Positions 1 through 6,788 of a stretch of 12,882 nucleotides of DNA are shown here, in pieces. The position numbers were made by a program, and so were the translations under genes. The stretch's first letter is position 1. Each line of letters starts with the position of its first letter. The notes beneath the pieces are model-generated. The model was not told the origin of the DNA, did no database searches, and saw nothing but the letters and a program-made list of their open reading frames with translations. The DNA comes from Anaerolineaceae bacterium (GTDB lineage Bacteria > Chloroflexota > Anaerolineae > Anaerolineales > Anaerolineaceae): assembly GCA_014860845.1 (NCBI GenBank), contig JACZIY010000080.1, positions 1 to 12,882 of the forward strand, in the 5' to 3' direction.

Positions 1-82
1 AAAGAAAACCAATTGCCACTGTATCAGAAAATCGATAATCCTAAATAGATCTTATCTCGCCGAGTCAATTTGGACAGATTGA

Positions 83-111
83 TTGAATTATGAAGCAATC
101 CATCATAAAAT
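83..111 (+). promoter_or_regulatory. Probable sigma-70 promoter of the PIG-L deacetylase gene
   Basis: A TTGAAT -35 box at 83-88 is followed after exactly 17 bp by a TAAAAT -10 box at 106-111. Transcription would start near 118, giving a leader of about 34 nt before the ATG at 152. A perfect 10-bp palindrome, TTGTTAACAA (117-126), sits on the predicted start site and could be an operator, but a palindrome this short can arise by chance. The call rests on consensus match only. Confidence 0.5.
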
Positions 112-151
112 GGGTCTTGTTAACAACGAGAACAAATTGAGGTATTTTTGA

Positions 152-913
152 ATGACAGATTATTCTTTATATATTCCAGAAAGTGCGATGGCAATAGTTG
201 CTCATCCTGATGATATTGAGTTTTCCTGTGTTGGAACGTTAGCACGTTGGGTAAAAGCAGGTACCCGAGTGAGTTATGTATTATGTACCAGCGGTGATGT
301 AGGTATCGCAACACCAGGAATGACCCGTGAGAAAGCAGCAGCAATCCGAGAAGAGGAAGCCAGGCTTGCTGCAAAAATTACCGGTGCAACGGAAATCAAT
401 TTTCTAGGTGAACCGGATGGGTTATTACAAGCTACCCTGGAATTAAGGAAGAAAATCGTTCGGGAAATCCGACGGTTCAAACCGGAGGTAGTCTTGACTG
501 GTGATCCCACAGTGGTTTTTGCCAGTGAATATTACATCAATCACCCTGACCACAGGGCAGCTGCAACAGCTGCTCTGGATGCCGTCTTCCCGGCAGCCGG
601 ACAACCTAATCTGTTTCAGGAATTGGAAAATGAAGGACTCCGAGCACATAAAGTGCGCAAAGTTTTTATCTATGGACATCAACAATCTGAGCTTTTCCTG
701 AGCATTGATGAGACTATTGAGATAAAACTGACGGCTTTACGGGCACATAAAAGTCAATTCCCCCATTGGGATCCTGGAGATCGTGTAAAACAATGGGCAT
801 CCGAACGAGCGAAAGATAAAGGCATGAAATACGCCGAAGCATTTCGTGTGATCACGTTAGAGGATGATGAAACCTGGGAACGTTTACGCCATACACAAAA
901 CGGCGTGGGCTGA
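152..913 (+). CDS. PIG-L/LmbE family zinc-dependent N-deacetylase
   Basis: This 253-residue protein belongs to the PIG-L/LmbE family, whose members remove N-acetyl groups from GlcNAc-containing sugar conjugates (MshB and BshB in thiol synthesis, PIG-L in GPI synthesis, others on antibiotics or envelope glycans). The family signature AHPDD is at residues 17-21, giving the first zinc histidine (H18) and the catalytic/zinc aspartates D20 and D21. The second signature HPDHR at 131-135 supplies the other zinc histidine (H134). There is no signal peptide or membrane segment, so it should be cytosolic. The length is typical. The ATG at 152 is preceded by TTGAGG at 137-142, a plausible ribosome site 9 nt upstream. 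The gene stands alone on its strand and converges on the LCP ligase gene with only 10 bp between stops. The substrate cannot be told from sequence; a thiol-pathway role is possible, but no partner glycosyltransferase gene is in the window. Confidence 0.9.
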   Translation: MTDYSLYIPESAMAIVAHPDDIEFSCVGTLARWVKAGTRVSYVLCTSGDVGIATPGMTREKAAAIREEEARLAAKITGATEINFLGEPDGLLQATLELRKKIVREIRRFKPEVVLTGDPTVVFASEYYINHPDHRAAATAALDAVFPAAGQPNLFQELENEGLRAHKVRKVFIYGHQQSELFLSIDETIEIKLTALRAHKSQFPHWDPGDRVKQWASERAKDKGMKYAEAFRVITLEDDETWERLRHTQNGVG

Positions 914-923
914 TTATTTGGAT

Positions 924-1964
924 TTATTCGCCAAACATATCCAATAATAATGGATTTATCATCTCCCAATTGGGAATGAGAATATTTGCCCCGTCTGCGG
1001 TGATTGTGGGATATACCATTTCACGTGTGATGGTTTGGCTATTGATTGTATCTGAGATGATTGCACGCACCAATGCAACACCAATGCGTGGGATTTCGAA
1101 GAATGGAACATTCGTATTTATTGCCTGTAATCCGGTTGTGATGATCAATGGGATCCTTGGCCAGGCTAGCGGGTTGAGCATTTGTTTTACTGCAGCTTTT
1201 AGCATCATTTGACCGCGTTGCATTCTAAAGAAATCATCACTGCTTGAGCGATCACGAACAAATGCCAGTGCCTGCTCACCATCTAAATGATAGGTTCCAG
1301 GTTCATAACCCGACATAGGCTCTGGAATTTCGACGTTGATACCACCCATGGCATTGACGATATCTTTAAAACCGTCAAAATTAAAACGGACATAATAATT
1401 TACCGTTATTCCAAAATTATCACGGACAGTTTGGACCGCGGCCTCTGGTCCAGTACCTGCCAGATTGGCTTCAGCAAAGAAATGAGCTGTGTTGATGCGG
1501 TTCTCACCATAATTAGGAATATTCACCCATAAATCACGGGGAATGGATAGTAAATTGACATCTGGTTTCAGGGGAATCACACTCAAGAGCATGATGGTGT
1601 CAGTTCTGCCAACAAATGTACCTTCTGGTGAACGATCGACACCCAGGATAAGTACATTGGTTCGATAGGGGAATAATAAAAAGCCAATCAGGATTGCCAG
1701 AATGGGAATAATCAATCCCCAAACACAACAACCACAGCCCTTGCGCTTCCTTTTCGGTAGAATGTCGGGTTCACGTTGCAAGGGCAAACGTGAATTGGAA
1801 ATTTGGATGGGTTGATAATTGGCATTTTTATCATCATGAAAGATCGGTTGTGTATCGGCGAAAGTTTCCATGGGTTGGGTCACGTCCAATGAACGATCTC
1901 TATGCTTTCTGATTGGTTGTGTGTCTTCTTCAGAAAAATTTAAAAGTGGATTATTTTTATCCAT
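924..1964 (-). CDS. LCP (LytR-CpsA-Psr) family cell-wall glycan phosphotransferase
   Basis: LCP enzymes transfer glycan polymers from undecaprenyl-pyrophosphate to peptidoglycan or another envelope acceptor, on the outer face of the membrane. Numbering is for 346 residues from the ATG at 1964. Residues 1-75 form a polar cytoplasmic tail with three TQP[I/M] repeats (T15, T29, T38) and a related YQPI at 50-53. A basic KRKRK patch and a CGCC cluster (77-80) lead into one membrane helix, about 81-99. The LCP domain follows: GVD (108-110), R120/D122, SIPRD (140-144), INTAH (157-161), RDR (237-239), then D243/D244, R247 and RGQ (250-252). These are the pyrophosphate- and metal-binding residues of the family, so the enzyme looks active. 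An upstream GTG at 1976 would add four residues, but the only ribosome site, GGAG at 1976-1979, overlaps that GTG, whereas it lies 11 nt before the ATG. The exact glycan is unknown. Confidence 0.92.
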   Translation of the reverse strand: MDKNNPLLNFSEEDTQPIRKHRDRSLDVTQPMETFADTQPIFHDDKNANYQPIQISNSRLPLQREPDILPKRKRKGCGCCVWGLIIPILAILIGFLLFPYRTNVLILGVDRSPEGTFVGRTDTIMLLSVIPLKPDVNLLSIPRDLWVNIPNYGENRINTAHFFAEANLAGTGPEAAVQTVRDNFGITVNYYVRFNFDGFKDIVNAMGGINVEIPEPMSGYEPGTYHLDGEQALAFVRDRSSSDDFFRMQRGQMMLKAAVKQMLNPLAWPRIPLIITTGLQAINTNVPFFEIPRIGVALVRAIISDTINSQTITREMVYPTITADGANILIPNWEMINPLLLDMFGE

Positions 1965-1997
1965 CAATTGAGTCACTCCAAATATGTATTGACATTG

Positions 1998-2003
1998 ATT
2001 ATA
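1998..2003 (-). promoter_or_regulatory. Candidate -10 box of the LCP gene
   Basis: Read on the minus strand this is a perfect TATAAT, about 34 bp upstream of the LCP ATG. A start site near 1991 would leave a leader of about 27 nt containing the GGAG ribosome site. No good -35 hexamer lies 16-18 bp further upstream, so this is a single-box prediction. It is divergent from the csoR promoter, about 60 bp away. Confidence 0.35.
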
Positions 2004-2063
2004 ACCGGATTCGAAGTGGAAGAATCACAATAAATTTGCTTCAAGAGGATGTACCGAAAATAC

Positions 2064-2092
2064 TTGACAATGATGGTCTAATTAGATAAAAT
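2064..2092 (+). promoter_or_regulatory. Strong sigma-70 promoter of the csoR-copZ-copA operon
   Basis: A perfect TTGACA -35 box at 2064-2069 and a TAAAAT -10 box at 2087-2092 are separated by the ideal 17 bp. The start of transcription should fall at about 2098-2100, which is the left edge of the palindromic operator. A near-consensus promoter is expected where control is by release from a repressor. Confidence 0.8.
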
Positions 2093-2097
2093 AATTC

Positions 2098-2122
2098 TAC
2101 CCCTCCCCATGGGGAGGGGGTA
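2098..2122 (+). promoter_or_regulatory. CsoR-type copper operator (C-tract/G-tract palindrome)
   Basis: The core at 2100-2119 is a perfect inverted repeat of two 10-bp arms, CCCCTCCCCA and TGGGGAGGGG. It is flanked by TA on the left and, after one extra G, by TA on the right. Known CsoR operators are TACCCC...GGGGTA pseudo-palindromes, so the match is good. The site covers the predicted transcription start, and its right edge touches the AAGGAG ribosome site of csoR (2122-2127). Bound apo-CsoR would therefore block initiation directly, and Cu(I) binding would release it. Binding is inferred from resemblance and from the csoR gene starting 11 bp downstream. Confidence 0.8.
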
Positions 2123-2132
2123 AGGAGATAAG

Positions 2133-2405
2133 ATGCACGATCATAAAGAAGTAATTCAAAGACTCAAAATCGCTGAAGGGCACCTGCGGGGTGTTCAGCG
2201 CATGGTCGAGGAGGATGCATATTGTATTGATATCATTCGTCAAATTCAGGCAGTTCAATCCTCGTTGAATAAAATCAGCACCATAATTCTCGAAGGCCAC
2301 TTAAATTCCTGTTTGATCACAGCAATAAAAGGTGATGATCCAAATGAACGAGAACGTGTGTTGTTGGAAATTTCCGAGGTTTTTGAAGCAGCAACCAAAG
2401 TATAA
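2133..2405 (+). CDS. csoR: CsoR copper-sensing transcriptional repressor
   Basis: This 90-residue all-helical protein belongs to the CsoR/RcnR (DUF156) family, DNA-binding tetramers that lose affinity for the operator when Cu(I) binds. The family's opening segment is clear (RLKIAEGHLRGVQRMVEED, residues 10-28). The three Cu(I) ligands of CsoR proteins are in place: C31, H56 and C60, with a tyrosine (Y30) next to the first cysteine as in other CsoRs. This Cys-His-Cys set argues for copper rather than nickel/cobalt (RcnR) or formaldehyde (FrmR) sensing. The ribosome site AAGGAG lies 5 nt before the ATG. It is the first gene of the operon, 14 bp ahead of copZ, and is probably autoregulated through the palindrome at 2098-2122. 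Confidence 0.95.
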   Translation: MHDHKEVIQRLKIAEGHLRGVQRMVEEDAYCIDIIRQIQAVQSSLNKISTIILEGHLNSCLITAIKGDDPNERERVLLEISEVFEAATKV

Positions 2406-2419
2406 AAAAAGGAGATCAA

Positions 2420-2626
2420 ATGACTGAAATTACTTTAAATGTACCGAATATATCTTGTGGACATTGCGTCCATACCATACAAACAGAATTAGTTGATTTA
2501 GAAGGTGTTAAGAAAGTAGTTGCCTCTGCTCAAACGAGACAGGTAACCGTCTCTTTTGAACAGCCCGCGGATACTGAAAAAATTAAAGCATTGTTGACAG
2601 AAATCAATTATCCTGCGGTTAATTAA
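2420..2626 (+). CDS. copZ: CopZ-like copper chaperone (single HMA domain)
   Basis: This 68-residue protein is one complete heavy-metal-associated (HMA) ferredoxin-like domain, the usual size of CopZ/Atx1 chaperones. The Cu(I) site is the SCGHC motif at residues 12-16 (ligands C13 and C16). The GHC form is typical of CopZ rather than of ATPase-borne domains; the methionine usually two residues before the first cysteine is isoleucine here. It would bind Cu(I) in the cytosol and deliver it to CopA, and possibly to CsoR. Ribosome site: an A-rich run ending in GGAG at 2411-2414, 5 nt before the ATG. It sits 14 bp after csoR and 55 bp before copA, and the order csoR-copZ-copA is a common copper operon. 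Confidence 0.93.
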   Translation: MTEITLNVPNISCGHCVHTIQTELVDLEGVKKVVASAQTRQVTVSFEQPADTEKIKALLTEINYPAVN

Positions 2627-2681
2627 TATATTTTGCGAAGGTTTCACCAGAGTATCTAGTAAGATTTGAAAGGAATATCCA

Positions 2682-5111
2682 ATGGCAGAGTCAAAGCATG
2701 TTGTATTACCCATCACAGGAATGACTTGTGCAAATTGTGTCGCTTCGGTAGAAAGAAATATAAAGAAAGAAAAGGGGATAAATACTGCTATCGTAAATCT
2801 CTCTTCAGAGCGAGCTACGGTTGATTATGATCCCACTCTGGTGAAACTTCCCATGATTTTACAACGTGTAGAACGTGCAGGTTATGGGGTTGCAACAGGT
2901 GAAGCTGATTTATACATTCAGGGTATGAGTGATGACAATGACGCCAGACGTCTTGAAAAAGCGCTATCTGCCCAAGAAGGTGTTCTAAATAGTAGTGTAA
3001 TTTTTTCCGCTGAACGAGCAAAGGTTACCTACATTCCAACAATTATCAGCCAGCAGGATTTACGTAAAATCGTCAAACAGGCAGGTTTCCATGCTGTGGA
3101 AAGCGGTGATTCTGCTGTTGATGCAGAAGCACAAGCCAGAGAAGCAGAAATTGATTATCAAAAAAAGATGTTGATCCTCGGTTTGATTTTCACGGTTCCT
3201 CTCTTCTTTCTTTCTATGGGAGCTGATCTGGGACTGATTAAAGTTGACATGCACAGTAACTGGCTGAAATGGGTGATGTTTGCCCTGGCAACACCAGTCC
3301 AGTTTTATGTTGGTAGGCAATACTACATAGGAGCTTACAAATCCCTGCGGAACGGTTCTGCAAACATGGATGTATTGGTTGCTATGGGATCCTCAGCTGC
3401 CTACTTTTACTCCATACCGATTGTTTTAGGGTTTCTACCTGGTCATGTATATTTTGAAACAGCAGCTGTCATTATTACGCTGATCAAACTAGGCAAGTAT
3501 CTGGAAGCAAAAGCCAAGGGCCGAACTTCAGAAGCGATTAAAAAATTGATGAATTTACGGGCAGCTACTGCGCGAGTAATCAGAGATGGTAATGAAATTG
3601 AGATTCCAACGGATGACGTAACCATCGGTGATGTTGTGCTCGTGCGTCCTGGAGAAAAAATTCCAGTGGACGGGGTGGTGATGGAAGGCAGGACCACCAT
3701 CGATGAATCGATGTTAACCGGTGAATCGATGCCAGTTGATAAAAAACCCGGTGATACGGTTATTGGCGCAACTTTAAATAAAGTTGGATTAATTCGATTT
3801 GAAGCCACTAAAGTTGGCAAAGAAACAGCTTTGGCACAAATCATAAAATTAGTTGAAGATGCACAGGGTAGCAAAGCCCCGATTCAGAAACTGGTCGATA
3901 AAATCTCATCTGTGTTTGTCCCGGTAGTGATTGGGATTGCTGTTATAACCTTCCTGGTCTGGTTTTTTGCTGTTCCTTCAGCGGTTAATGCCGAAGTATC
4001 CCAATTCACACGGGCATTAATCAAGATGATAGCAGTGCTGGTAATTGCCTGTCCTTGTGCAATGGGATTGGCGACACCTACCGCTGTCATGGTTGGTACA
4101 GGGCTAGGAGCTGAAAATGGAATTCTGTTTAAATCCAGTGAAGCTTTGGAACGTGCGGGAAAACTGGATGTTGTAGTTCTGGATAAGACCGGTACCATAA
4201 CGCGTGGTCAACCTGCGGTTACTGATATTCGTGTAAAGAATTTTCCAGCTGGTGAAGAAGAATTGTTAAGGCTGGCAGCATCAGTAGAAAAAGGGAGCGA
4301 ACACCCATTGGGAGAAGCTATTCTAACCGAAGCAAACCAGAGAGGACTCCATCTCAGCGATCCGCAAGGATTCCAGGCACAGGTGGGATCTGGTGTTGTG
4401 GCGGAGGTGGATGGAAAAAGAATTGCTGTTGGTAATCTGCGAATGGCAAAAGAGATGAATTGGCAATTTGAAGAATTGCAGACAGATATTAAAAAATTAC
4501 AGGATGAAGCCAAGACTGTCATGCTGGTTGCCATAGATGATGTTGTGCATGGATGTATCGCTGTGGCAGATATGCTTAAGTCAGGATCTAAAGAAGCCAT
4601 TGATGCATTGAAAGCAATGAATTTAAGAACTGTCATGATCACAGGTGACAATCAACAAACCGCAAATGCAGTTGCTCAGCAGGTTCACCTGGATCAGGTA
4701 ATTGCAGAAGTATTGCCTGCTGATAAAATTGAGAAAGTTAGACAGCTACAACTCGATGGCGCAGTAGTAGCCATGGTGGGCGATGGCATTAATGACGCTC
4801 CAGCGCTGGCGCAAGCAGATGTTGGTATGGCAATTGGCACAGGTACAGATGTTGCCATGGCGTCAGCACCGCTGGTTTTGATGGGTGGAGATCTTTCCGG
4901 GGTTCCGAAAGCGATTCGATTATCCCGTTTGACGCTATCAACGATCAAACAGAATTTATTCTGGGCTTTTATCTATAACATTCTTCTGATTCCTGCGGCA
5001 GCCATGGGATATTTAAATCCAATGTTGGCAGCAGGAGCGATGGCATTCAGCAGTGTGTTTGTTGTTAGTAATAGTTTACGCTTACGCCGTAAAAAATTGA
5101 CTGTCCACTAA
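2682..5111 (+). CDS. copA: Cu(I)-exporting P1B-1-type ATPase CopA
   Basis: This 809-residue pump exports Cu(I) from the cytosol using ATP. HMA domain 1 (about 5-72) has MTCANC with C16 and C19. A second HMA-like domain (about 76-141) has GMSDDND where GMTCxxC belongs, so its metal site is lost (D84 and D87 replace the cysteines). Membrane helices begin near 163. Catalytic motifs are intact: TGES 346-349 (actuator), CPC 457-459 (transport site), DKTGT from D501 (phosphorylated aspartate), HP 541-542, and GDGIND 700-705. The last two helices carry the copper signature: N758-x6-Y765-N766-x4-P771, then M787-x2-S790-S791 and NSLRL 797-801. This marks subgroup P1B-1, not Zn/Cd. AAAGGA lies 7 nt before the ATG. 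It ends the copper operon; its TAA overlaps the stop of the convergent LRR gene, and no terminator is visible after it. Confidence 0.96.
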   Translation: MAESKHVVLPITGMTCANCVASVERNIKKEKGINTAIVNLSSERATVDYDPTLVKLPMILQRVERAGYGVATGEADLYIQGMSDDNDARRLEKALSAQEGVLNSSVIFSAERAKVTYIPTIISQQDLRKIVKQAGFHAVESGDSAVDAEAQAREAEIDYQKKMLILGLIFTVPLFFLSMGADLGLIKVDMHSNWLKWVMFALATPVQFYVGRQYYIGAYKSLRNGSANMDVLVAMGSSAAYFYSIPIVLGFLPGHVYFETAAVIITLIKLGKYLEAKAKGRTSEAIKKLMNLRAATARVIRDGNEIEIPTDDVTIGDVVLVRPGEKIPVDGVVMEGRTTIDESMLTGESMPVDKKPGDTVIGATLNKVGLIRFEATKVGKETALAQIIKLVEDAQGSKAPIQKLVDKISSVFVPVVIGIAVITFLVWFFAVPSAVNAEVSQFTRALIKMIAVLVIACPCAMGLATPTAVMVGTGLGAENGILFKSSEALERAGKLDVVVLDKTGTITRGQPAVTDIRVKNFPAGEEELLRLAASVEKGSEHPLGEAILTEANQRGLHLSDPQGFQAQVGSGVVAEVDGKRIAVGNLRMAKEMNWQFEELQTDIKKLQDEAKTVMLVAIDDVVHGCIAVADMLKSGSKEAIDALKAMNLRTVMITGDNQQTANAVAQQVHLDQVIAEVLPADKIEKVRQLQLDGAVVAMVGDGINDAPALAQADVGMAIGTGTDVAMASAPLVLMGGDLSGVPKAIRLSRLTLSTIKQNLFWAFIYNILLIPAAAMGYLNPMLAAGAMAFSSVFVVSNSLRLRRKKLTVH

Positions 5112-5632
5112 CGACGAATAATCAAATCTCGGCGTTCGATTTTTTTTATTGCAGCATGCGAGATTTTAGGAATTCCTCGCAGATATATTTCCTCTAATCT
5201 CCGCATCTCTGCGAGTTTTTTGATACTCAAATCAGTCAAACGCGTGCAGTAACTTAAATCCAGGTAACGAATATTACGCATTTTAATGATGGGATCGATG
5301 CCATAATCATTCAGTCCACAGGCGCTCAAGTTGAGATGAGATATTTGAGTCAGTAAGGGAATAAAACGCATTCCTTTATTGCCAACATTGCGGTTTTCGG
5401 ACAGGTTAAATGAAAATAGCCCATCCACATCCTGAATTTCTTCTATCAATCCTTTGATCGTTTCATCTTTCAAATTTTTTATACTAATTTCCGCTACCAT
5501 ATCCTGCGGAATATCAAAAAAACCGGGTCCTTCACCCAATTTTATCCAGTCAGAATCCATCCGGTTGGTTGGTCTGATGAGTATTTCGATGGGATAACTC
5601 GTTTCGATGCGACGATTTGGTTGTTCATTCAT
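5108..5632 (-). CDS. Small leucine-rich-repeat protein (GALA/LRR_CC-like)
   Basis: This 174-residue protein has no signal peptide or membrane segment. Residues 1-70 are a non-repetitive cap rich in charged residues. Four leucine-rich repeats of about 23-25 residues follow, near 72-94, 97-118, 121-143 and 146-168. They show the LxxLxLSxC pattern (HLNLSAC 99-105, YLDLSYC 123-129) of the cysteine-containing/GALA type found in F-box-like and related proteins. Such repeats form a curved protein-binding surface; no catalytic domain is attached, so the role is probably binding, with unknown partner. No ribosome site precedes the ATG at 5632, and a TATGAT box lies only 11 bp upstream, suggesting a leaderless or near-leaderless mRNA. 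The stop overlaps the end of copA by 4 bp on the opposite strand, and an aldolase terminator separates it from the gene upstream, so it is its own transcription unit. Confidence 0.75.
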   Translation of the reverse strand: MNEQPNRRIETSYPIEILIRPTNRMDSDWIKLGEGPGFFDIPQDMVAEISIKNLKDETIKGLIEEIQDVDGLFSFNLSENRNVGNKGMRFIPLLTQISHLNLSACGLNDYGIDPIIKMRNIRYLDLSYCTRLTDLSIKKLAEMRRLEEIYLRGIPKISHAAIKKIERRDLIIRR

Positions 5633-5643
5633 ACTGGCATTTT

Positions 5644-5649
5644 ATCATA
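5644..5649 (-). promoter_or_regulatory. Candidate -10 box of the LRR gene (near-leaderless)
   Basis: The minus strand reads TATGAT here. A start about 7 nt downstream (near 5637) would leave only about five nucleotides before the ATG at 5632, which fits the absence of any ribosome-binding sequence. No convincing -35 hexamer is present. This is a weak prediction. Confidence 0.3.
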
Positions 5650-5679
5650 CTAAAAATTTCCGATTGAAAAAGACCTAAT

Positions 5680-5714
5680 AAAAAACACATCCAACCATAA
5701 TTGACTGGATGTGT
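5680..5714 (-). terminator. Intrinsic terminator of the fructose-bisphosphate aldolase gene
   Basis: Two perfect 9-bp arms (ACACATCCA at 5685-5693 and TGGATGTGT at 5706-5714) enclose a 12-nt loop. On the minus strand the hairpin runs straight into a T tract (5680-5685, then ATT). It begins 21 bp after the aldolase stop. The plus strand lacks a T run after the hairpin, so it should work only for leftward transcripts. Confidence 0.85.
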
Positions 5715-5735
5715 CTACATTAATTTGTGTTGATT

Positions 5736-6683
5736 CTATTTCAAGAATTTCTTGATTTCCGGAATTTGACCAGCACTACCTAATTTTTGATTCTTATCTG
5801 CAATGAATTTTGCATACTCTGCCATAAACACTTTTCCAATTGGACGAAGGTCAAAATTTTCCGGGTGTTCCAGGAAATATTCGCGATGAACACGAGTCCA
5901 CACCAGACGGCCATCTGTATCAATATTGATTTTGGTCACACCCAGTTCTGCTGCTCGTTTGAATTGTCGATCATCAACGCCTTTAGCGCCCATAAGCTTG
6001 CCACCTGCTTTGTTTATACGCTCAACTTCTTCCTGCGGCACCGAACTGGAACCATGCATAACCAATGGGAAGCCAGGTAATCGCTTTTGAATTTCGGATA
6101 ATACATCAAAACGTAATGCCTGTGTTCCAGAGAATTTGAATGCGCCATGGCTTGTTCCAATTGCACAGGCTAAAGAGTCCACACCTGTACGTTCCACAAA
6201 TTCTTTAGCCTGATCGGGATCGGTTAATTTCGCATCGGCTTCATCGACTGCAACGTGTTCTTCCACACCACCTAATTGTCCTAATTCTGCTTCTACCACT
6301 ATACCTTTTGCATGAGCAGCATCTACCACCCGTTTGGTGATGGCAATGTTCTCATCAAAGGACTCATGACTGGCATCAATCATCACCGAGCTATAAAAAC
6401 CGCTTTCAATGCAGTCGTAACAGGTTTGTTCATCACCATGGTCAAGGTGCACTGCAAAGATCGCATCCGGAAAAATTTCATCAGTTGCCCGAATGATCGA
6501 TTCCAGGACCAGTTTATCTGTGTATGAACGAGCTCCTTTACTGATTTGAATAATAAAAGGTGCTTCCGATTCAACACTGCCACGGAACAGACCCATGGTC
6601 TGCTCTACATTGTTGATATTGTAGGCACCAATTGCATATTTTCCATATGCTAAATCGAATAATTTCTTAGTAGTTACAATCAT
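5736..6683 (-). CDS. fba: Class II fructose-1,6-bisphosphate aldolase
   Basis: This enzyme cleaves fructose-1,6-bisphosphate to dihydroxyacetone phosphate and glyceraldehyde-3-phosphate, reversibly, in glycolysis and gluconeogenesis. The 315-residue protein has the class II zinc-enzyme motifs: HLDHG at 79-83 (catalytic D81, zinc H82), EAELG 131-135, GTSHG 176-180 (zinc H179), MHGSS 209-213 (zinc H210), and NIDTDGR 253-259 for substrate phosphate binding. The N-terminus MIVTTKKLFD matches the family start. The reading frame is open to 6719, but the ATG at 6683 is chosen because AAGGAG lies 6 nt before it. Related tagatose-bisphosphate aldolases share the fold, so sugar specificity is not fully proven. 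It has its own terminator downstream and a perfect palindrome in its upstream region, so it is probably transcribed alone. Confidence 0.93.
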   Translation of the reverse strand: MIVTTKKLFDLAYGKYAIGAYNINNVEQTMGLFRGSVESEAPFIIQISKGARSYTDKLVLESIIRATDEIFPDAIFAVHLDHGDEQTCYDCIESGFYSSVMIDASHESFDENIAITKRVVDAAHAKGIVVEAELGQLGGVEEHVAVDEADAKLTDPDQAKEFVERTGVDSLACAIGTSHGAFKFSGTQALRFDVLSEIQKRLPGFPLVMHGSSSVPQEEVERINKAGGKLMGAKGVDDRQFKRAAELGVTKINIDTDGRLVWTRVHREYFLEHPENFDLRPIGKVFMAEYAKFIADKNQKLGSAGQIPEIKKFLK

Positions 6684-6732
6684 AGGTGTCTCCTTATAAA
6701 TAGTTTTTTCAAAATTCATTTGCTAAAAAGTC

Positions 6733-6747
6733 ATTTACATTGTAAAT
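6733..6747. promoter_or_regulatory. 7-1-7 palindrome upstream of the aldolase gene, possible operator
   Basis: ATTTACA, one central T, then TGTAAAT form a perfect 15-bp inverted repeat about 50 bp upstream of the aldolase ATG. On the minus strand its centre includes a TACAAT that could be a -10 box, so a bound regulator would occlude the promoter. The 7-1-7 layout resembles sites of Fur-family regulators (Fur, Zur, PerR), but no such gene is in the window. The regulator is not identified. Confidence 0.4.
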
Positions 6748-6788
6748 CAAATGCCCTGGAAATTCCATTCGATGCAATTATTTTTTAC

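Noticed and set aside
1965..1976. GTG start at 1976 for the LCP gene
   Set aside because: The only ribosome site overlaps this codon; it is placed to serve the ATG at 1964.
2100..2119. GC palindrome as an intrinsic terminator
   Set aside because: No T run follows on either strand, and it sits on a strong promoter start site with operator-like sequence.
3443..4651. Long open frames on the minus strand opposite copA (104-147 codons)
   Set aside because: They lie entirely antisense to the conserved catalytic core of copA, have low-complexity composition (many Ser/Thr/Ile) and show no recognisable domain or ribosome site.
6684..6719. A 12-residue longer start for fructose-bisphosphate aldolase at 6719
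   Set aside because: The AAGGAG ribosome site is inside that extension and correctly spaced for the ATG at 6683, and the protein from 6683 begins as the family does.
6731..6752. The aldolase-upstream palindrome as a terminator for the dynamin gene
   Set aside because: With a workable loop the stem is only about five A-T pairs, too weak despite a few Ts downstream.
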